Assembly (NCBI RefSeq): GCF_012927345.1 | Contig: NZ_JABBGJ010000050.1 | Location: forward strand, 16,526 to 80,525 | From: Paraburkholderia polaris | GTDB lineage: Bacteria > Pseudomonadota > Gammaproteobacteria > Burkholderiales > Burkholderiaceae | Length of the DNA: 64,000 nucleotides | Reading direction: 5' to 3' | Translations under genes and position numbers: made by a program | Notes under the pieces: model-generated | The model's input: only the letters and a program-made list of their open reading frames with translations | The model's database searches: none | What the model was told of the DNA's origin: nothing | In this document: in pieces, positions 52,500 through 62,099 of the stretch | Layout: every line of letters starts with the position of its first letter | Position numbering within the stretch: the stretch's first letter is position 1

Positions 52500-55157
52500 C
52501 TAGGCCTGCTTGAAAGCCGCCGAACGTTCGAGAAGCTCCCGACGGCGGCGATCGGTGTCGTCGTTCAGTTTCTTCCGGGCCGCGAAGAATACTCTCGCCG
52601 CCTCGATGTCTGCTCGAAGCTCATCCGGTGTCGGCGGGGTCGCGTCGGCATCCGCCGCGGTGTCATGCGCGGCGAAGTGGGAGCAGCGCGCCATCGCCTC
52701 GTGGAGCGCGACATATTCCTCGTCGCTCAGCGTCACGGCCCGGAGCCGTTGTGTCGACACGCCGGGCCGAAAGCGCACCACCGTCTCGCACAGAATTGTC
52801 TCCTCCACCCCACGCTCCCAGGTCTCGCGCAACCGTCCATATCCAGTCCGGACAAGATTCTCGCTTCGATCGACTTCTCCGCCATCGAGAAGGCCGTCGG
52901 CCTCCATTGCCATCTTCTTGATGCGTTCCAAGCGTTCGCTAACCTTGATCCCGGCAAACGGGAGCTCAGGAAAAACGAGTCCCGCGCGCTGCCTGACACG
53001 CCGCACGCTCATGGCGTTCGCTTCAACTTTTTGGACGCTGGCCTCATCGGCCAAATGAAGCGCGAAAGGCAAGTCGTGAGTAAACACAATCACCTGCCGG
53101 CTCGACGCTTCTTGAACAAGCCGACGCGCGACCTTTTCACGATGCGCGTGATCGAGCGACGACATGGGATCGTCGAAGATGATTGCTCCATGCCCGTCCA
53201 CCAGTGAGACTTCCGCCATGAACGCGGCAAGCGCAAGCGCGCGCTGCTCGCCCTCGCTGAGGACTTCGCCCACGCGCTCGCCGCCAGAAGTGTCAAGCTT
53301 CACCTGCTGCTTGGCCTTTCCTCGTTCCATTCGCGTAGTGCTGCGGATCGGCACGTGGCCCACGCCCAGCGCGGCGCACTCGCGCGCGAAAGCCGCTTCT
53401 GCGTCGGCGGACAACGCCTCGGCGTGAAGCGCGCTCATCTTTCTCGAAACGGGAGTCGAATCCGCCGCTCGATGAGCAGCTTGGAGCTTTTTCTTTAACG
53501 CAAGGTCATCCGCGATCTGGATGATCTGTGCGAGCCTTCCAGAGAGGGCTTGCCGCGACTTCAAGTCGGCGAGCGCTTGCTCGCTCTTTTTGCGCCCGTC
53601 CGCTGCCGCGAGCTTGTCAAAACGCGCGGCCTCTTCCTCGATGGCGCGAGACAAATCACGGAGCGCAGTGGAATGCGAAACGATCGCCGGCGCCGCAGCG
53701 TCGAAACGCTTAGCCGCCCAAGCTTCGGCGAGCGCGGCCTGTCTGTTCGACAAACTGTCGCCCGCTTGTTGCAGGCCTTCGCGCGCGCCTGGCTTAGCCT
53801 GCTCAATCTCGTTCATAAGTGCATGGTCTGCCAGCAGGGCGGCCGCATCAACCGAGGCGATGGAGGAAAACGCGGCGCTGGCTTTGAGCTTAGCGGCCTC
53901 CGCGAGCTTTTGTGCCTCTTGCTCGACAAACGTCTCGAAGCGTCGCATGCGCTCCGCCGCGGCGGCCGCGAGATCCTGCTGGCACAGCACGCAACGGCTG
54001 CCATCAACGTGCGGGAAATGATGTTCCGGGTAGGCCAACGTCGTTGAATAATGCCGCGCGGCGCTCAGCAGCGCGCGCCAAGGATCTGAGCCGGTTCCCG
54101 GCAACAGGCCGCCCTCCGCTGCAAAAGCCTCCGCCGCAAGCCGGGCTGCCGTTTCAGCGGCGACAACGGCCGCCCCATGCCCAATCGCGGCTACCGCCTT
54201 TTCATCGGAAAGCGCCGCTTCGCACCGCTCCCATCGGGTCGCCAGACCTTCAATACGCGCCCTTTTGCCACGAAGATCGGCCGCACGCGCGGCGGGATTC
54301 GCCTCCGCAAGCTCCTTCGCTAATCTTTGCAACTCCGAGACATCCGCTTCGGACAGCGTGGCCAGCGCCGCGAGTTCCTTTCGATACGCCGGAAGGTGGG
54401 AGCGTTTCTCGAATGCCGCCAGCGAGCGGCCTGCCGCATGCTCGCCCAGAAGGTCAGCGAAGGAAGCGGCGGACGCGTGAACGCTGCTGATTTCCAGTTC
54501 GAGCCGGGCGCGAAGCGTGCCGCACAAGGTCGCCAGCTTCGCGAGCACGTCAAGGCCGCGCGGCGTGTATGCAACCTCGCCCTCCGCGTCGGTGAAGGCG
54601 CGCGCGCATTGGCTGTCGAACACGGCGACCGTCGCCAGCTCCGCAGGGGCCGGCGAGCCTTGTCGCCAAGCCAGCATTTCAGGGCCGGCGGCGCCCTCCC
54701 GTTGAATAAGGATTTCAGCGGTCGGATTCGCTCCCGCCGCATCCGCGAAAACGTCGCCCAAGATGAGCCCGCCCGTCGCCCTCGCTCGGCACGCCTTGCG
54801 CAACACGCGCGAGTATCCCGATTTGCCCGCCCCGTTGTTTCCGTAGACGACCGTCACGCCGATCGGCGAAAAGAGAATCGACTGGTCTGCGGCGATGGCG
54901 TTGACCCCACGCAGGCTGCGCAGCGCCACCAGGGTGATCGGTTTCGATGCGGCGTCGCTGGCCGGCAGCAGATCGCGAGTCAGGGGTTGTGCGACACGGC
55001 CGGCCGGATCATCGATGCCGGCGTGCGCTTTCGCCAAGGCGACGATCTCGCCGATCTCGGCGTCGTCAATCCGGCCGTTTATGACCAAACGGCGGGCGGC
55101 GTCAGAAAGCCACGGTTGTTGTGTCTCGATCCAGTCGGCGATGCGCGCGAAAATCAT
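52500..55157 (-). CDS. Rad50/RloC-like AAA ATPase with zinc hook, probable defence protein
   Basis: 885 residues. Walker A GNNGAGKSG (106-114) follows an N-terminal helical domain. A long coiled-coil region spans about 205-560 and carries a CVLC zinc-hook-type motif at C389-C392. The C-terminal half holds the ABC signature LSEGEQ (633-638), Walker B IIFDDPMSSLDH (659-670) and the His switch FTHD (692-695). A further domain of about 130 residues ends the protein, with RETWERGVEETILCETVVRF and an ARCSHFAAHD segment that resembles the Arg/His motif of HEPN-type anticodon nucleases (PrrC/RloC). By family, it may sense DNA damage or phage and cut RNA. No restriction genes are adjacent. Confidence 0.85.
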   Translation of the reverse strand: MIFARIADWIETQQPWLSDAARRLVINGRIDDAEIGEIVALAKAHAGIDDPAGRVAQPLTRDLLPASDAASKPITLVALRSLRGVNAIAADQSILFSPIGVTVVYGNNGAGKSGYSRVLRKACRARATGGLILGDVFADAAGANPTAEILIQREGAAGPEMLAWRQGSPAPAELATVAVFDSQCARAFTDAEGEVAYTPRGLDVLAKLATLCGTLRARLELEISSVHASAASFADLLGEHAAGRSLAAFEKRSHLPAYRKELAALATLSEADVSELQRLAKELAEANPAARAADLRGKRARIEGLATRWERCEAALSDEKAVAAIGHGAAVVAAETAARLAAEAFAAEGGLLPGTGSDPWRALLSAARHYSTTLAYPEHHFPHVDGSRCVLCQQDLAAAAAERMRRFETFVEQEAQKLAEAAKLKASAAFSSIASVDAAALLADHALMNEIEQAKPGAREGLQQAGDSLSNRQAALAEAWAAKRFDAAAPAIVSHSTALRDLSRAIEEEAARFDKLAAADGRKKSEQALADLKSRQALSGRLAQIIQIADDLALKKKLQAAHRAADSTPVSRKMSALHAEALSADAEAAFARECAALGVGHVPIRSTTRMERGKAKQQVKLDTSGGERVGEVLSEGEQRALALAAFMAEVSLVDGHGAIIFDDPMSSLDHAHREKVARRLVQEASSRQVIVFTHDLPFALHLADEASVQKVEANAMSVRRVRQRAGLVFPELPFAGIKVSERLERIKKMAMEADGLLDGGEVDRSENLVRTGYGRLRETWERGVEETILCETVVRFRPGVSTQRLRAVTLSDEEYVALHEAMARCSHFAAHDTAADADATPPTPDELRADIEAARVFFAARKKLNDDTDRRRRELLERSAAFKQA

Positions 55158-55653
55158 GAGCCGTGTCTCTCGTGTAATTTAGTGCGCGGAGTATAGCTTT
55201 CGCAGCGGGCGCCATCGGCGAGACGAAAGCTTTCTTATGAATTTTTCACGACATAGCCGATAGCTCGAAGCGCCGCTCCCCCTCCGACTGATCCATTTTG
55301 CATGGCGGGTTCCCTTCATGGACATTGTGGTCGAAGACACGGGCTACAGCCTGCCGCTGGAGATCCTCGCTGCTTACGGGGGCGGCGTGGACGTTCTGGG
55401 CAAAGTCCAATCGTCGGTATCGCGCCGCTCGCTGATTATCGGCGTCGCCCGCGCGCTGACCCCGGGGAGCAGACGGGTCAGCACGTTTCCCCAGGAACGC
55501 GGGCCTTCGGACCCGCGTTTTTTCTTTCTGGCGGGAATGGCCCGGCGTCGCTCCTGGAACGAGACTTCCGATGCGTCGTCCCGATCGAGATGTCAGACGG
55601 ACGCAAATTTTTAGTGACCGCCTCACACGCTCTGTCGGTCATTCCAGAGGGTA
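55158..55653. other. Intergenic stretch with an isolated terminator
   Basis: 496 bp. It holds a strong hairpin at 55496-55523 but no gene I can support upstream of it. Frames such as 55318-55614 run through the hairpin and are unlikely to be real. Confidence 0.5.
55496..55523 (+). terminator. Isolated rho-independent terminator
   Basis: AACGCGGG (55496-55503) pairs with CCCGCGTT (55512-55519), with a CTTCGG tetraloop-like turn and a T-run. No supported plus-strand gene lies just before it, so it may be the leftover of a lost gene or end an unannotated small RNA. Confidence 0.75.
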
Positions 55654-56775
55654 ATGGGGCTGGATCTTTGGTATAAAGAAGGCACTATCAATGGTATTCA
55701 ACTGCGAACATTCGAACCCATGAATTCACTGGAACTGGTAAGTGATCTTGAAGCAAACATACAACACCAGATAAAAAAAATTGACTATCTCTACCGCCAA
55801 CGACAGATCACCAATCGACAGTATTCCAGTGAATATTTGCATCCGAAAAAAGCAATCGACGAAGGGAATGCTATATTAAATCAGGCTTATTCTGATGCTC
55901 TGTTAAATTCAATGGCATCGCTCATCGACTACTATTGCATCTGCTGCACCCTGAAAATTGGGATTCCCGTTGAGAAAATCAGAAAAATACAATATCGTCC
56001 CCTTGCCACTAAATTTCTGATTGAAAATTCGTCGCTTGAGAAGTCGGAGAAAGCGACGGCGACAATCGAGACGCTGAAAAACGTATTCAATGGAAAATAC
56101 CCGGAACTCGCAGCGGCTGGCGGCCATGGATACTGGATGGGCTTTCTGGGTGAAGCGATATCACGCACCCTGAATGAATACGGTGCGCTGGGGCGTAGCC
56201 AGTTTGAACCCATTTACCACGCATCTGAAGCTCGACTGCAGATCGATCCTAAAGTAGAGAAATATTATCACTACATGCGTCCCCTGTTTTGCAATATCGC
56301 CAACAGGTCGGGCGTCAGGAATAATATTTATATCGATATCAACAACTTTCTCAAGCACAATGCCGTGCCTTATCTTTCAACCCATAGGGAAAGCTTTGAG
56401 GACGAGCACCGGATCTTTTCGTATTTCGAAATCAAGCATACGCACCGTGATTTCTTGAAGGATGGGATCCTGAAAGATGTTGTCAAAACCAGCTTTAAGG
56501 AACTGAAAACTGATCTAGAGGCAAAACACGCCAGTGGAAAGTACGGCGCTTACCTTTGCGGGCTGGAGAAAGCGTGGGGGCTTGGGCCTGTCCTCGACAT
56601 AGATTTTGTCAATGGCTATATCAGCCCAGATAAGAATACCCTGTATTTTTTTGTGGACACGGTCCTGCTGGCAAAAACCGAAAGCGCGACCTTGATTGAT
56701 GCGCACGGTAGCTTGTTGCAGTCACTGCAGGCACTTGCGCGAGATATTGATCGCGGGCTGAAACTCGAATTCTAA
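55654..56775 (+). CDS. AT-rich hypothetical protein, 373 aa
   Basis: The gene is visibly richer in A and T than everything around it, a sign of recent transfer. The ATG at 55654 follows AGAGGG; the Met at 55720 is an alternative. The product is soluble and helical, with stretches such as IQHQIKKIDYLYRQRQITNRQYSSEY, SMASLIDYYCICC, and VRNNIYIDINNFLKHNAVPYL. No family is recognised. Its position beside a Rad50-like ATPase suggests another defence or mobile gene, but this is context only. Confidence 0.7.
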   Translation: MGLDLWYKEGTINGIQLRTFEPMNSLELVSDLEANIQHQIKKIDYLYRQRQITNRQYSSEYLHPKKAIDEGNAILNQAYSDALLNSMASLIDYYCICCTLKIGIPVEKIRKIQYRPLATKFLIENSSLEKSEKATATIETLKNVFNGKYPELAAAGGHGYWMGFLGEAISRTLNEYGALGRSQFEPIYHASEARLQIDPKVEKYYHYMRPLFCNIANRSGVRNNIYIDINNFLKHNAVPYLSTHRESFEDEHRIFSYFEIKHTHRDFLKDGILKDVVKTSFKELKTDLEAKHASGKYGAYLCGLEKAWGLGPVLDIDFVNGYISPDKNTLYFFVDTVLLAKTESATLIDAHGSLLQSLQALARDIDRGLKLEF

Positions 56776-57270
56776 TCTGCGGCGGTTCATGGCCGACTCG
56801 GATGCGGTGATGCGTTTCTGCCCTCTACGACTGGTCATCCGCCCTGATCTCGCGCGAGGCGGCTGAGATTGACGGCATCGACCACCTGCAGATAGCCCAT
56901 CATCGTTTCTTCGGCGGGGCGTTGCCGGTAAAGCCCGAACAACGAGACGAGTATCCCCCGGTGGACGACCGGGACCTGAAATAGCGCATAGCGTGCCTGC
57001 GCGTCGGTTTGGTGAGATCGCGGGGATCGGCTGTCGCAGACCAGTGGTGGCGAGGGGCTCGTTACCCGCATGATGCCGACGTTCGAATGGCCGCCTGAGG
57101 ACCGGATCGAGCGGCCGTAGTTGGCCGACTGCCGTCTCATGCAAATTGATGGGCGCTTTGAACCTCGCTAGGCTGCGACCGGTCACGCGACCCATTGCAT
57201 CCCCAGACCAGTGGCAGCTTCGGAGCAGTCAATTGCAGGGCACTCTCGATCAACGTTTATCCACCACCCC
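56776..57270. other. Intergenic stretch with a possible gene fragment
   Basis: 495 bp. A minus-strand frame at 56835-57140 reads protein-like at its end (FQVPVVHRGILVSLFGLYRQ, then MGYLQVVDAVNLSRLARDQG) but has no family I recognise and no good start. It may be the tail of a broken gene. Confidence 0.4.
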
Positions 57271-58176
57271 TCATTCCAGATACGGCGTCAGCACAACTTC
57301 GATCCATTTCATGAATGCGCGGACTCGGCGCGACAGATTGCTCCGATGTGCTACGACGAGGGACACGGCGAGCGCCCGGCGACGAGAGTCGGGAATAACC
57401 TCTACAAGCGCCCCACTTTCCAAGTATCGGCCAATCCCCAGGAGTGGCGCCTGAATCAGGCCGAGGCCGGCGAGCGCAGCGGCTTCGTAGATCTGCGCGT
57501 TGTAGACATGTAGCGTACCCGGCAACTGAAGCGTCGCGTAGCTGTCGCCGTTCGGATATTCCCATCCATAAGGTCTTGAGCCGAGCATCGTCGAAAAATG
57601 AATTGCCCGATGTTCCTGACGCTGGAGATCCTCTAGCGATCGAGGGACGCCATGGCGCGCCAGATAGGCGGGACTGGCAGCGTTGACCATGCGCAGCAGG
57701 CCCAGTGGGCGGGCAATCAGCGTCTCGTCCCGTATCGGTCCAAGCCGCAATACACAGTCGAATCCCTCTTGAACCAGATCGACTTGCCGATCCGTACTCG
57801 ACACCTCCAGCTCCAACTCGGGGTGAGTCGCCATGAACTCCGGCAAGGCCGGCACGATCGTGGTGCGCGCCACTTCGGACGGAAGATCCACCCTTAGACG
57901 CCCGCGAAGTGCCACGTGCTCGCCTGCGAACATCGAGTGCAGGTCATCGACTTCAGCAAGCAGATCGCGGGCGCGCGCATGAAACGCACGTCCGTCCTCT
58001 GTCAACTGCACGCTCCGCGTCGTCCGGTGCAGGAGTCTGACGCCGACATCTTCTTCCAGCTTCCGGACAGCCGTTGAGACCCTCCCCTTTTGGATGCCCA
58101 AGCTGTCGGCCGCGCGGGTGAAGCTCCCCATTTCCGCGACCGTTACGAATATGAGCAGGGGTTCGAGATTCTGCAT
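57271..58176 (-). CDS. LysR family transcriptional regulator
   Basis: 301 residues. The HTH is MQNLEPLLIFVTVAEMGSFTRAADSLGIQKGRVSTAVRKLEEDVGVRLLHRTTRSVQLTEDG. The C-terminal part (RGRLRVDLPSEVARTTIVPALPEFMATHPELELEV...GFDCVLRLGP) is the normal effector domain of the CrgA/DmlR-like subgroup. It is divergent from the DoxX and two NAD(P)-binding protein genes, a frequent layout in which the LysR protein controls the redox-type operon. Confidence 0.93.
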   Translation of the reverse strand: MQNLEPLLIFVTVAEMGSFTRAADSLGIQKGRVSTAVRKLEEDVGVRLLHRTTRSVQLTEDGRAFHARARDLLAEVDDLHSMFAGEHVALRGRLRVDLPSEVARTTIVPALPEFMATHPELELEVSSTDRQVDLVQEGFDCVLRLGPIRDETLIARPLGLLRMVNAASPAYLARHGVPRSLEDLQRQEHRAIHFSTMLGSRPYGWEYPNGDSYATLQLPGTLHVYNAQIYEAAALAGLGLIQAPLLGIGRYLESGALVEVIPDSRRRALAVSLVVAHRSNLSRRVRAFMKWIEVVLTPYLE

Positions 58177-58293
58177 TTTCGCGCCTCGGTATTGTTCACC
58201 ACAGAGAGAACAGTTAGTTCATTTTATCGGCGTTTACCATACCTGAAAAACACAATACGCTTCGAAATTGAGACCCACGTCGGAGAACAACAA

Positions 58294-58689
58294 GTGACTG
58301 AAACTATGACCTTGCATCGCGCCCTGTGGGCCGGCCGGGTAATGAGCGCGTTTGTCGTTATCGCTCTGGTGGCAGACGGGATTATTCAGCTTTTCGCGCC
58401 AGCACAGATCGCGAGCATGTTGCAGGAAACCGGGTTCGCGATGGACGTTACCCGTGTCGTGGGTCCGATCGTCCTTGCCTGCGCCACCCTTTACGCCATC
58501 CCGGCTACCGCCGTCCTCGGCGCGATCCTGGTGACGGGTTATTTGGGAGGTGCCATCTGCGCCCATGTCCGCATTGGTGAGTTGGGATCGTCGCCAGAAA
58601 TCATTTCGCTGGTTCTGGGCGCGTTGACATGGGGCGGCCTCTACGCGCGCAACTCCCGTATCCAAGCGATTCTGCCGCTCATTCGTTAA
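58294..58689 (+). CDS. DoxX-like membrane protein
   Basis: 131 residues from a GTG at 58294 (GGAG 9 bp upstream); an ATG at 58306 is possible. Four hydrophobic segments are visible, with the DoxX-like pattern RALWAGRVMSAFVVIALVADGIIQLF, MLQETGF, RVVGPIVLACATLYAIPATAVLGAILVTGYLGGAICAHVRIG and ILPL. The role of the family is unclear; links with thiosulfate oxidation and redox stress are reported for some members. It is the first gene of the divergent set. Confidence 0.85.
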   Translation: MTETMTLHRALWAGRVMSAFVVIALVADGIIQLFAPAQIASMLQETGFAMDVTRVVGPIVLACATLYAIPATAVLGAILVTGYLGGAICAHVRIGELGSSPEIISLVLGALTWGGLYARNSRIQAILPLIR

Positions 58690-58734
58690 GCCAACCGGGG
58701 CAGTCCTCTGTCCCTCAATATCCGGAGAAAGCAT

Positions 58735-59607
58735 ATGTTCTTAGTAACGGGAATCACGGGAAAAGTAGGCGGCGCAACGGCAGAACATCTGTTGGCGCAC
58801 GGCAAGAAAGTACGCGCGCTGGTCCGCAATCGCGAGAAGGTGGCTCACTGGGCGAACCAGGGCGTGGAACTGGTAGACGGCGATTGGAATGATTCGGCAG
58901 CCATCGAGCACGCGCTCAAAGGCGTCGACGGCGCGTTCGTCATGTTGCCGGCTGTCTGGGCGCCCTCGCCCGATTTCAAAGAAGCCAGGGGCGTGATTGC
59001 AAACTATGTCGAGGCGCTCACCAGGGCATCGCCACCGCGAGTGGTTGCGCTTTCGTCGATGGGGGCGAACAGAACCAGCGGGCTGGGGATGATCACGGCG
59101 CTGTCGCTTCTGGAGCAAGGATTTCGCGACCTGACATTGCCGATCGCTTATGTGCGCGCCGGCGGATTTTTCGAAAACTTCCTCTACGGCTTGCATGTTG
59201 CCCAAGGTGGCACGCTCCCCGTCTACTACAACCCGACCGATCGGAAATCGACCATGGTCGCGACCAACGACATCGGCGCCGAAGTCGCAGCGCTTCTGAC
59301 CGGGCCGGCATGGTCGGGGCATCGCGCCATCGAGCTCGGTTCGATGGTCAGTGCGGATGAAGTAGCGACACAATTGGGTGAAGTCCTGAAGGTCGACGTC
59401 AACGCTTTTGCTGTACCGCGGGCCGGGTGGCCGGCAGCGTTCGAGCAGCTCGGCGTTCCGAAGGGCCAGACGGGACCGGCCGAAGCGATGTATGACGCCG
59501 TCAACTCAGGCTGGATGGACCTCGGCGTCGAGGGTACGGAGCACGTCCCGGGCGCGACGTCTGCCCGCGATGTCTTCGCGGCGGCCCTGAAGGCCGCTAC
59601 AGAATAG
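58735..59607 (+). CDS. NmrA-like NAD(P)-binding protein
   Basis: 290 residues. The N-terminal Rossmann motif is FLVTGITGKVGGATAEHLL, followed by VRALVRNREK and the VELVDGDWNDSAAIEHALKGVDGAFVMLP pattern typical of NmrA/atypical SDRs. The catalytic Tyr-Lys pair of classical SDRs is absent, as usual for this group. Such proteins act as quinone/NAD(P)H-dependent reductases or redox sensors. It is 45 bp after doxX, with CCGGAGA upstream. Confidence 0.88.
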   Translation: MFLVTGITGKVGGATAEHLLAHGKKVRALVRNREKVAHWANQGVELVDGDWNDSAAIEHALKGVDGAFVMLPAVWAPSPDFKEARGVIANYVEALTRASPPRVVALSSMGANRTSGLGMITALSLLEQGFRDLTLPIAYVRAGGFFENFLYGLHVAQGGTLPVYYNPTDRKSTMVATNDIGAEVAALLTGPAWSGHRAIELGSMVSADEVATQLGEVLKVDVNAFAVPRAGWPAAFEQLGVPKGQTGPAEAMYDAVNSGWMDLGVEGTEHVPGATSARDVFAAALKAATE

Positions 59608-59747
59608 GTCAGCGGATCAGCGATGGGATACGACTTTGGAAATCTACTCCGGGTATTCGTACTCCATCGTGATTCTGGCAGAGCAACCAGAAGAGCCCAC
59701 TTCCTTATGAAATGCGGCGTTCATACCAACAACTGTCGAGATCGACT

Positions 59748-60377
59748 ATGAAGGTTCTTGTTTTGGGTGCAACGGGCGGAACCGGGCGGCTGATCGTCCA
59801 CGACGCCTTGGAGAAGGGTCATTCCGTAGTCGCGTTAGTTCGCTTGAAGGCGCGCGCGCCCGACTTCCCAGGCGCAGACCTCATTGAAGGGGATGCCTGC
59901 GACGAAGGCGCCCTGATGCGCGCCTTGAAAGGCTGCGATGCCGTCGTCAGCTCGCTGGGCACCGGCGTTAGCCCTTTCAGCGAAGTCAGCGTTCTGACCG
60001 AAGCGACACGCGCGTTGCTCCCGGCGATGAGTCGCAGCGGCGTCCGCCGTCTGGTCTGCATCTCCGCCCTGGGGGTGGGAGATAGCCGCGGCCACGGCGG
60101 CTTCGTGTTCGACCGGCTATTCCAGCCCTTGCTGCTTCGCCATGCCTACAAAGACAAGGGGCGCCAGGAAGCCGCGATTCGCACCAGCTCACTCGATTGG
60201 ATCATAGTCCGGCCCGCGATGCTCACCAACGATCCAGCTCGCGGAAGCGTCAGGGCCATCGTTGACCTCGCCGGCGTCAACGGCGGGAAGATCGCACGCA
60301 CCGATGTCGCTCGGTTCGTTGTGGAGCAACTGGCGACTAACATCTGGTTGAAGCGGACTCCCGTTCTCCTATGGTGA
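59748..60377 (+). CDS. NAD(P)H-binding atypical SDR
   Basis: 209 residues from the Met at 59748, preferred over 59712 because MKVLVLGATGGTGRLIV starts the Rossmann fold. Further features: ALVRLKARAPDFPGADLIEGDACD, VVSSLGTGVSPF, RRLVCISALGVGDSRGH and the late SSLDWIIVRPAML. This is the BVR-B/NmrA-like type (flavin/biliverdin reductase-like). Possibly in the same regulon as the preceding NmrA-like gene, from which it is 140 bp apart. Confidence 0.88.
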   Translation: MKVLVLGATGGTGRLIVHDALEKGHSVVALVRLKARAPDFPGADLIEGDACDEGALMRALKGCDAVVSSLGTGVSPFSEVSVLTEATRALLPAMSRSGVRRLVCISALGVGDSRGHGGFVFDRLFQPLLLRHAYKDKGRQEAAIRTSSLDWIIVRPAMLTNDPARGSVRAIVDLAGVNGGKIARTDVARFVVEQLATNIWLKRTPVLLW

Positions 60378-60727
60378 GGATCCATCCCACACCAGCGGTG
60401 TGCCGCAGCGTCCGTCGCGATGGCCTGACAGGGCGTCTGTCCTCTTAGTCGTGAATCCCGCTCATCCTGACAGCATGCGAGTGCGGGCTCTACCGACATT
60501 GATGGGTGTGTCGGAAGACGACTCGTTTTCAGTTGTTCTCGAATGTGCGCTTTGCGGCGTCAATTTGAAGCAGTCGACGGGCAGGTATTGGCCGAACTGA
60601 GCCGCATGACGTCCGGCTCGGCTCGCCCCACTAATGCCGCCCCTCGCAAAAGGTCGACGGGCCCGAGTCGCGATAAAGCGGACAGCTAGCAGGCTTGGCG
60701 ATTGTGGTCAGCGCCCGAATGAATTCA
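60378..60727. other. Intergenic stretch without a recognised gene
   Basis: 350 bp. No domain on either strand. Confidence 0.45.
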
Positions 60728-61777
60728 TCAGCCCCGGCGCCTTGTAAGCAGGTCCGCCACCCCGGCACGGGCGGCAATTTCCCAGATATATCCGCGAGAA
60801 TAATCAACGCCTACCCGCTGGTGAAGCACAGTGCGCAAACGCGCGTTGGTCCAGTGATCGGCCTCTATGCCGTGCGCCCGAGGCGACTGTCTGAGCGCTT
60901 CGGCAACCCATGCCAGAGTTTCGTCATTCATCGCGGAAGGCTTCTTCTCCGTGCGCTGCTTCGGCGATCGCATCCGGTGATCCATTCCAAGCTTTCCGAC
61001 GACGGTTCTCACATGTCCACCGGAATGGTAAACGCCGAACTTTTCCGTGATCAGCTTTTGAATATCCCCGATTCTCCAGAGTTCGGTTTCGAAGCCGTGG
61101 GCCATGGGGCTGCGCTCCAATATCCCCCGCAACCACTCCAGAGCCTCGGGGCCAAGCGTGGCTTTACGCCCGGATGACTTGATCTGTTTAACAGCCTCAA
61201 CTCCATCGGCAATTACCATCGATCTGTATTTTGTAATGGTGCGCGCGCTGATGTTGAGCGCTTTGGAGACGTACTCGACGGTGTCCCCGTCCAGCAACAT
61301 TTTCGCAGCAACCTTTCGGCGCGCAGCATAGACGTCGCTCTGCGATTTCCGAGCGGTAGCAGACGACGCCTTTTCTGAGGTTGAATAGGTGAGCCGGTAC
61401 GCGAGGCCGTAACTCCGAACGAGGTAGCCAACATGCGAAGCTGAAAACTGCACGCCGCAACGACGAGAGATCAATTCGCGCAGTTGGCTTATGGTCCAGG
61501 TCGGCCCCGGATAGCCGTGAAGCCCAGGTGAGTGCTTGATCGCGCTAACGAGCCAGCTTTGCGACGCATCATCCAGTCGCGAGGGACCGCCGTGGATGCG
61601 AAGGCGAGCAAGGGCGTCAGCTCCGCCCCTTTCAACCAGGTCCTTGTATTTGCTCACGGTCGGAAGACTCAGTCGAGCCTTCCTGGACACTTCGCTAATA
61701 CCCTCACCATTCAACAGAAGCTTAGCGGCAAGAGCCCTACGCCGCGCGAGCGGAACATCGTCGACCTGTTTACTCAT
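60728..61777 (-). CDS. Tandem winged-helix DNA-binding protein, IS630-type HTH repeats
   Basis: 349 residues from the Met at 61777 (MSKQVDDVPLARRRAL), with GAAGGA upstream; the frame is open to 61849. The same unit occurs twice and a third time in part. Unit 1: LARRRALAAKLLLNGEGISEVSRKARLSLPTVSKY, then WTISQLRELISRRCGVQFSASHVGYLVRSYGL. Unit 2: AARRKVAAKMLLDGDTVEYVSKALNISARTITKY, then WRIGDIQKLITEKFGVYHSGGHVRTVVGKLGM. Partial unit 3: HWTNARLRTVLHQRVGVDYSRGYIWEIAARAGV. This is the paired HTH/winged helix found at the N-terminus of IS630-type transposases, but there is no DDE catalytic domain. It looks like a domesticated DNA-binding protein. Confidence 0.8.
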   Translation of the reverse strand: MSKQVDDVPLARRRALAAKLLLNGEGISEVSRKARLSLPTVSKYKDLVERGGADALARLRIHGGPSRLDDASQSWLVSAIKHSPGLHGYPGPTWTISQLRELISRRCGVQFSASHVGYLVRSYGLAYRLTYSTSEKASSATARKSQSDVYAARRKVAAKMLLDGDTVEYVSKALNISARTITKYRSMVIADGVEAVKQIKSSGRKATLGPEALEWLRGILERSPMAHGFETELWRIGDIQKLITEKFGVYHSGGHVRTVVGKLGMDHRMRSPKQRTEKKPSAMNDETLAWVAEALRQSPRAHGIEADHWTNARLRTVLHQRVGVDYSRGYIWEIAARAGVADLLTRRRG

Positions 61778-62099
61778 CGTCCTTCGCGGCAATGGTTTGG
61801 TGGTTAGGTCGCTCTGGAATTCGCAATATTTATACACGATTTCCGACATCTTTCGCGGCGAAATTCCCGTTCGCGCTTCGTGTCGCGCGTTGTAATTTTC
61901 CCTTCAGTTTTCCTTAAGCATACCCAGGCGATTTTCAGGTAGCATGCGCGCCTCGCCTCATATCAGACCTTTACAGGCACGTTCAGCGCGCTGCAAGGTC
62001 AGACTTACGTGTGCACTTTTCTCTCAGGCTCTAGCTCACTCGGACGCTAGACTTTTTCAAGCCGGCTTCGTGGCGGTTTTTTTACGCGCGTGCACTCCA
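61778..62099. other. Intergenic stretch without a recognised gene
   Basis: About 320 bp upstream of the HTH-repeat gene, including its promoter. A short frame at its plus-strand 3' end leads into the repeat below and may be the tail of a lost copy of the small-protein family. Confidence 0.45.

Noticed and set aside
55318..55614. Plus-strand frame of 98 codons
   Set aside because: It runs through the strong hairpin at 55496-55523 and shows no domain.
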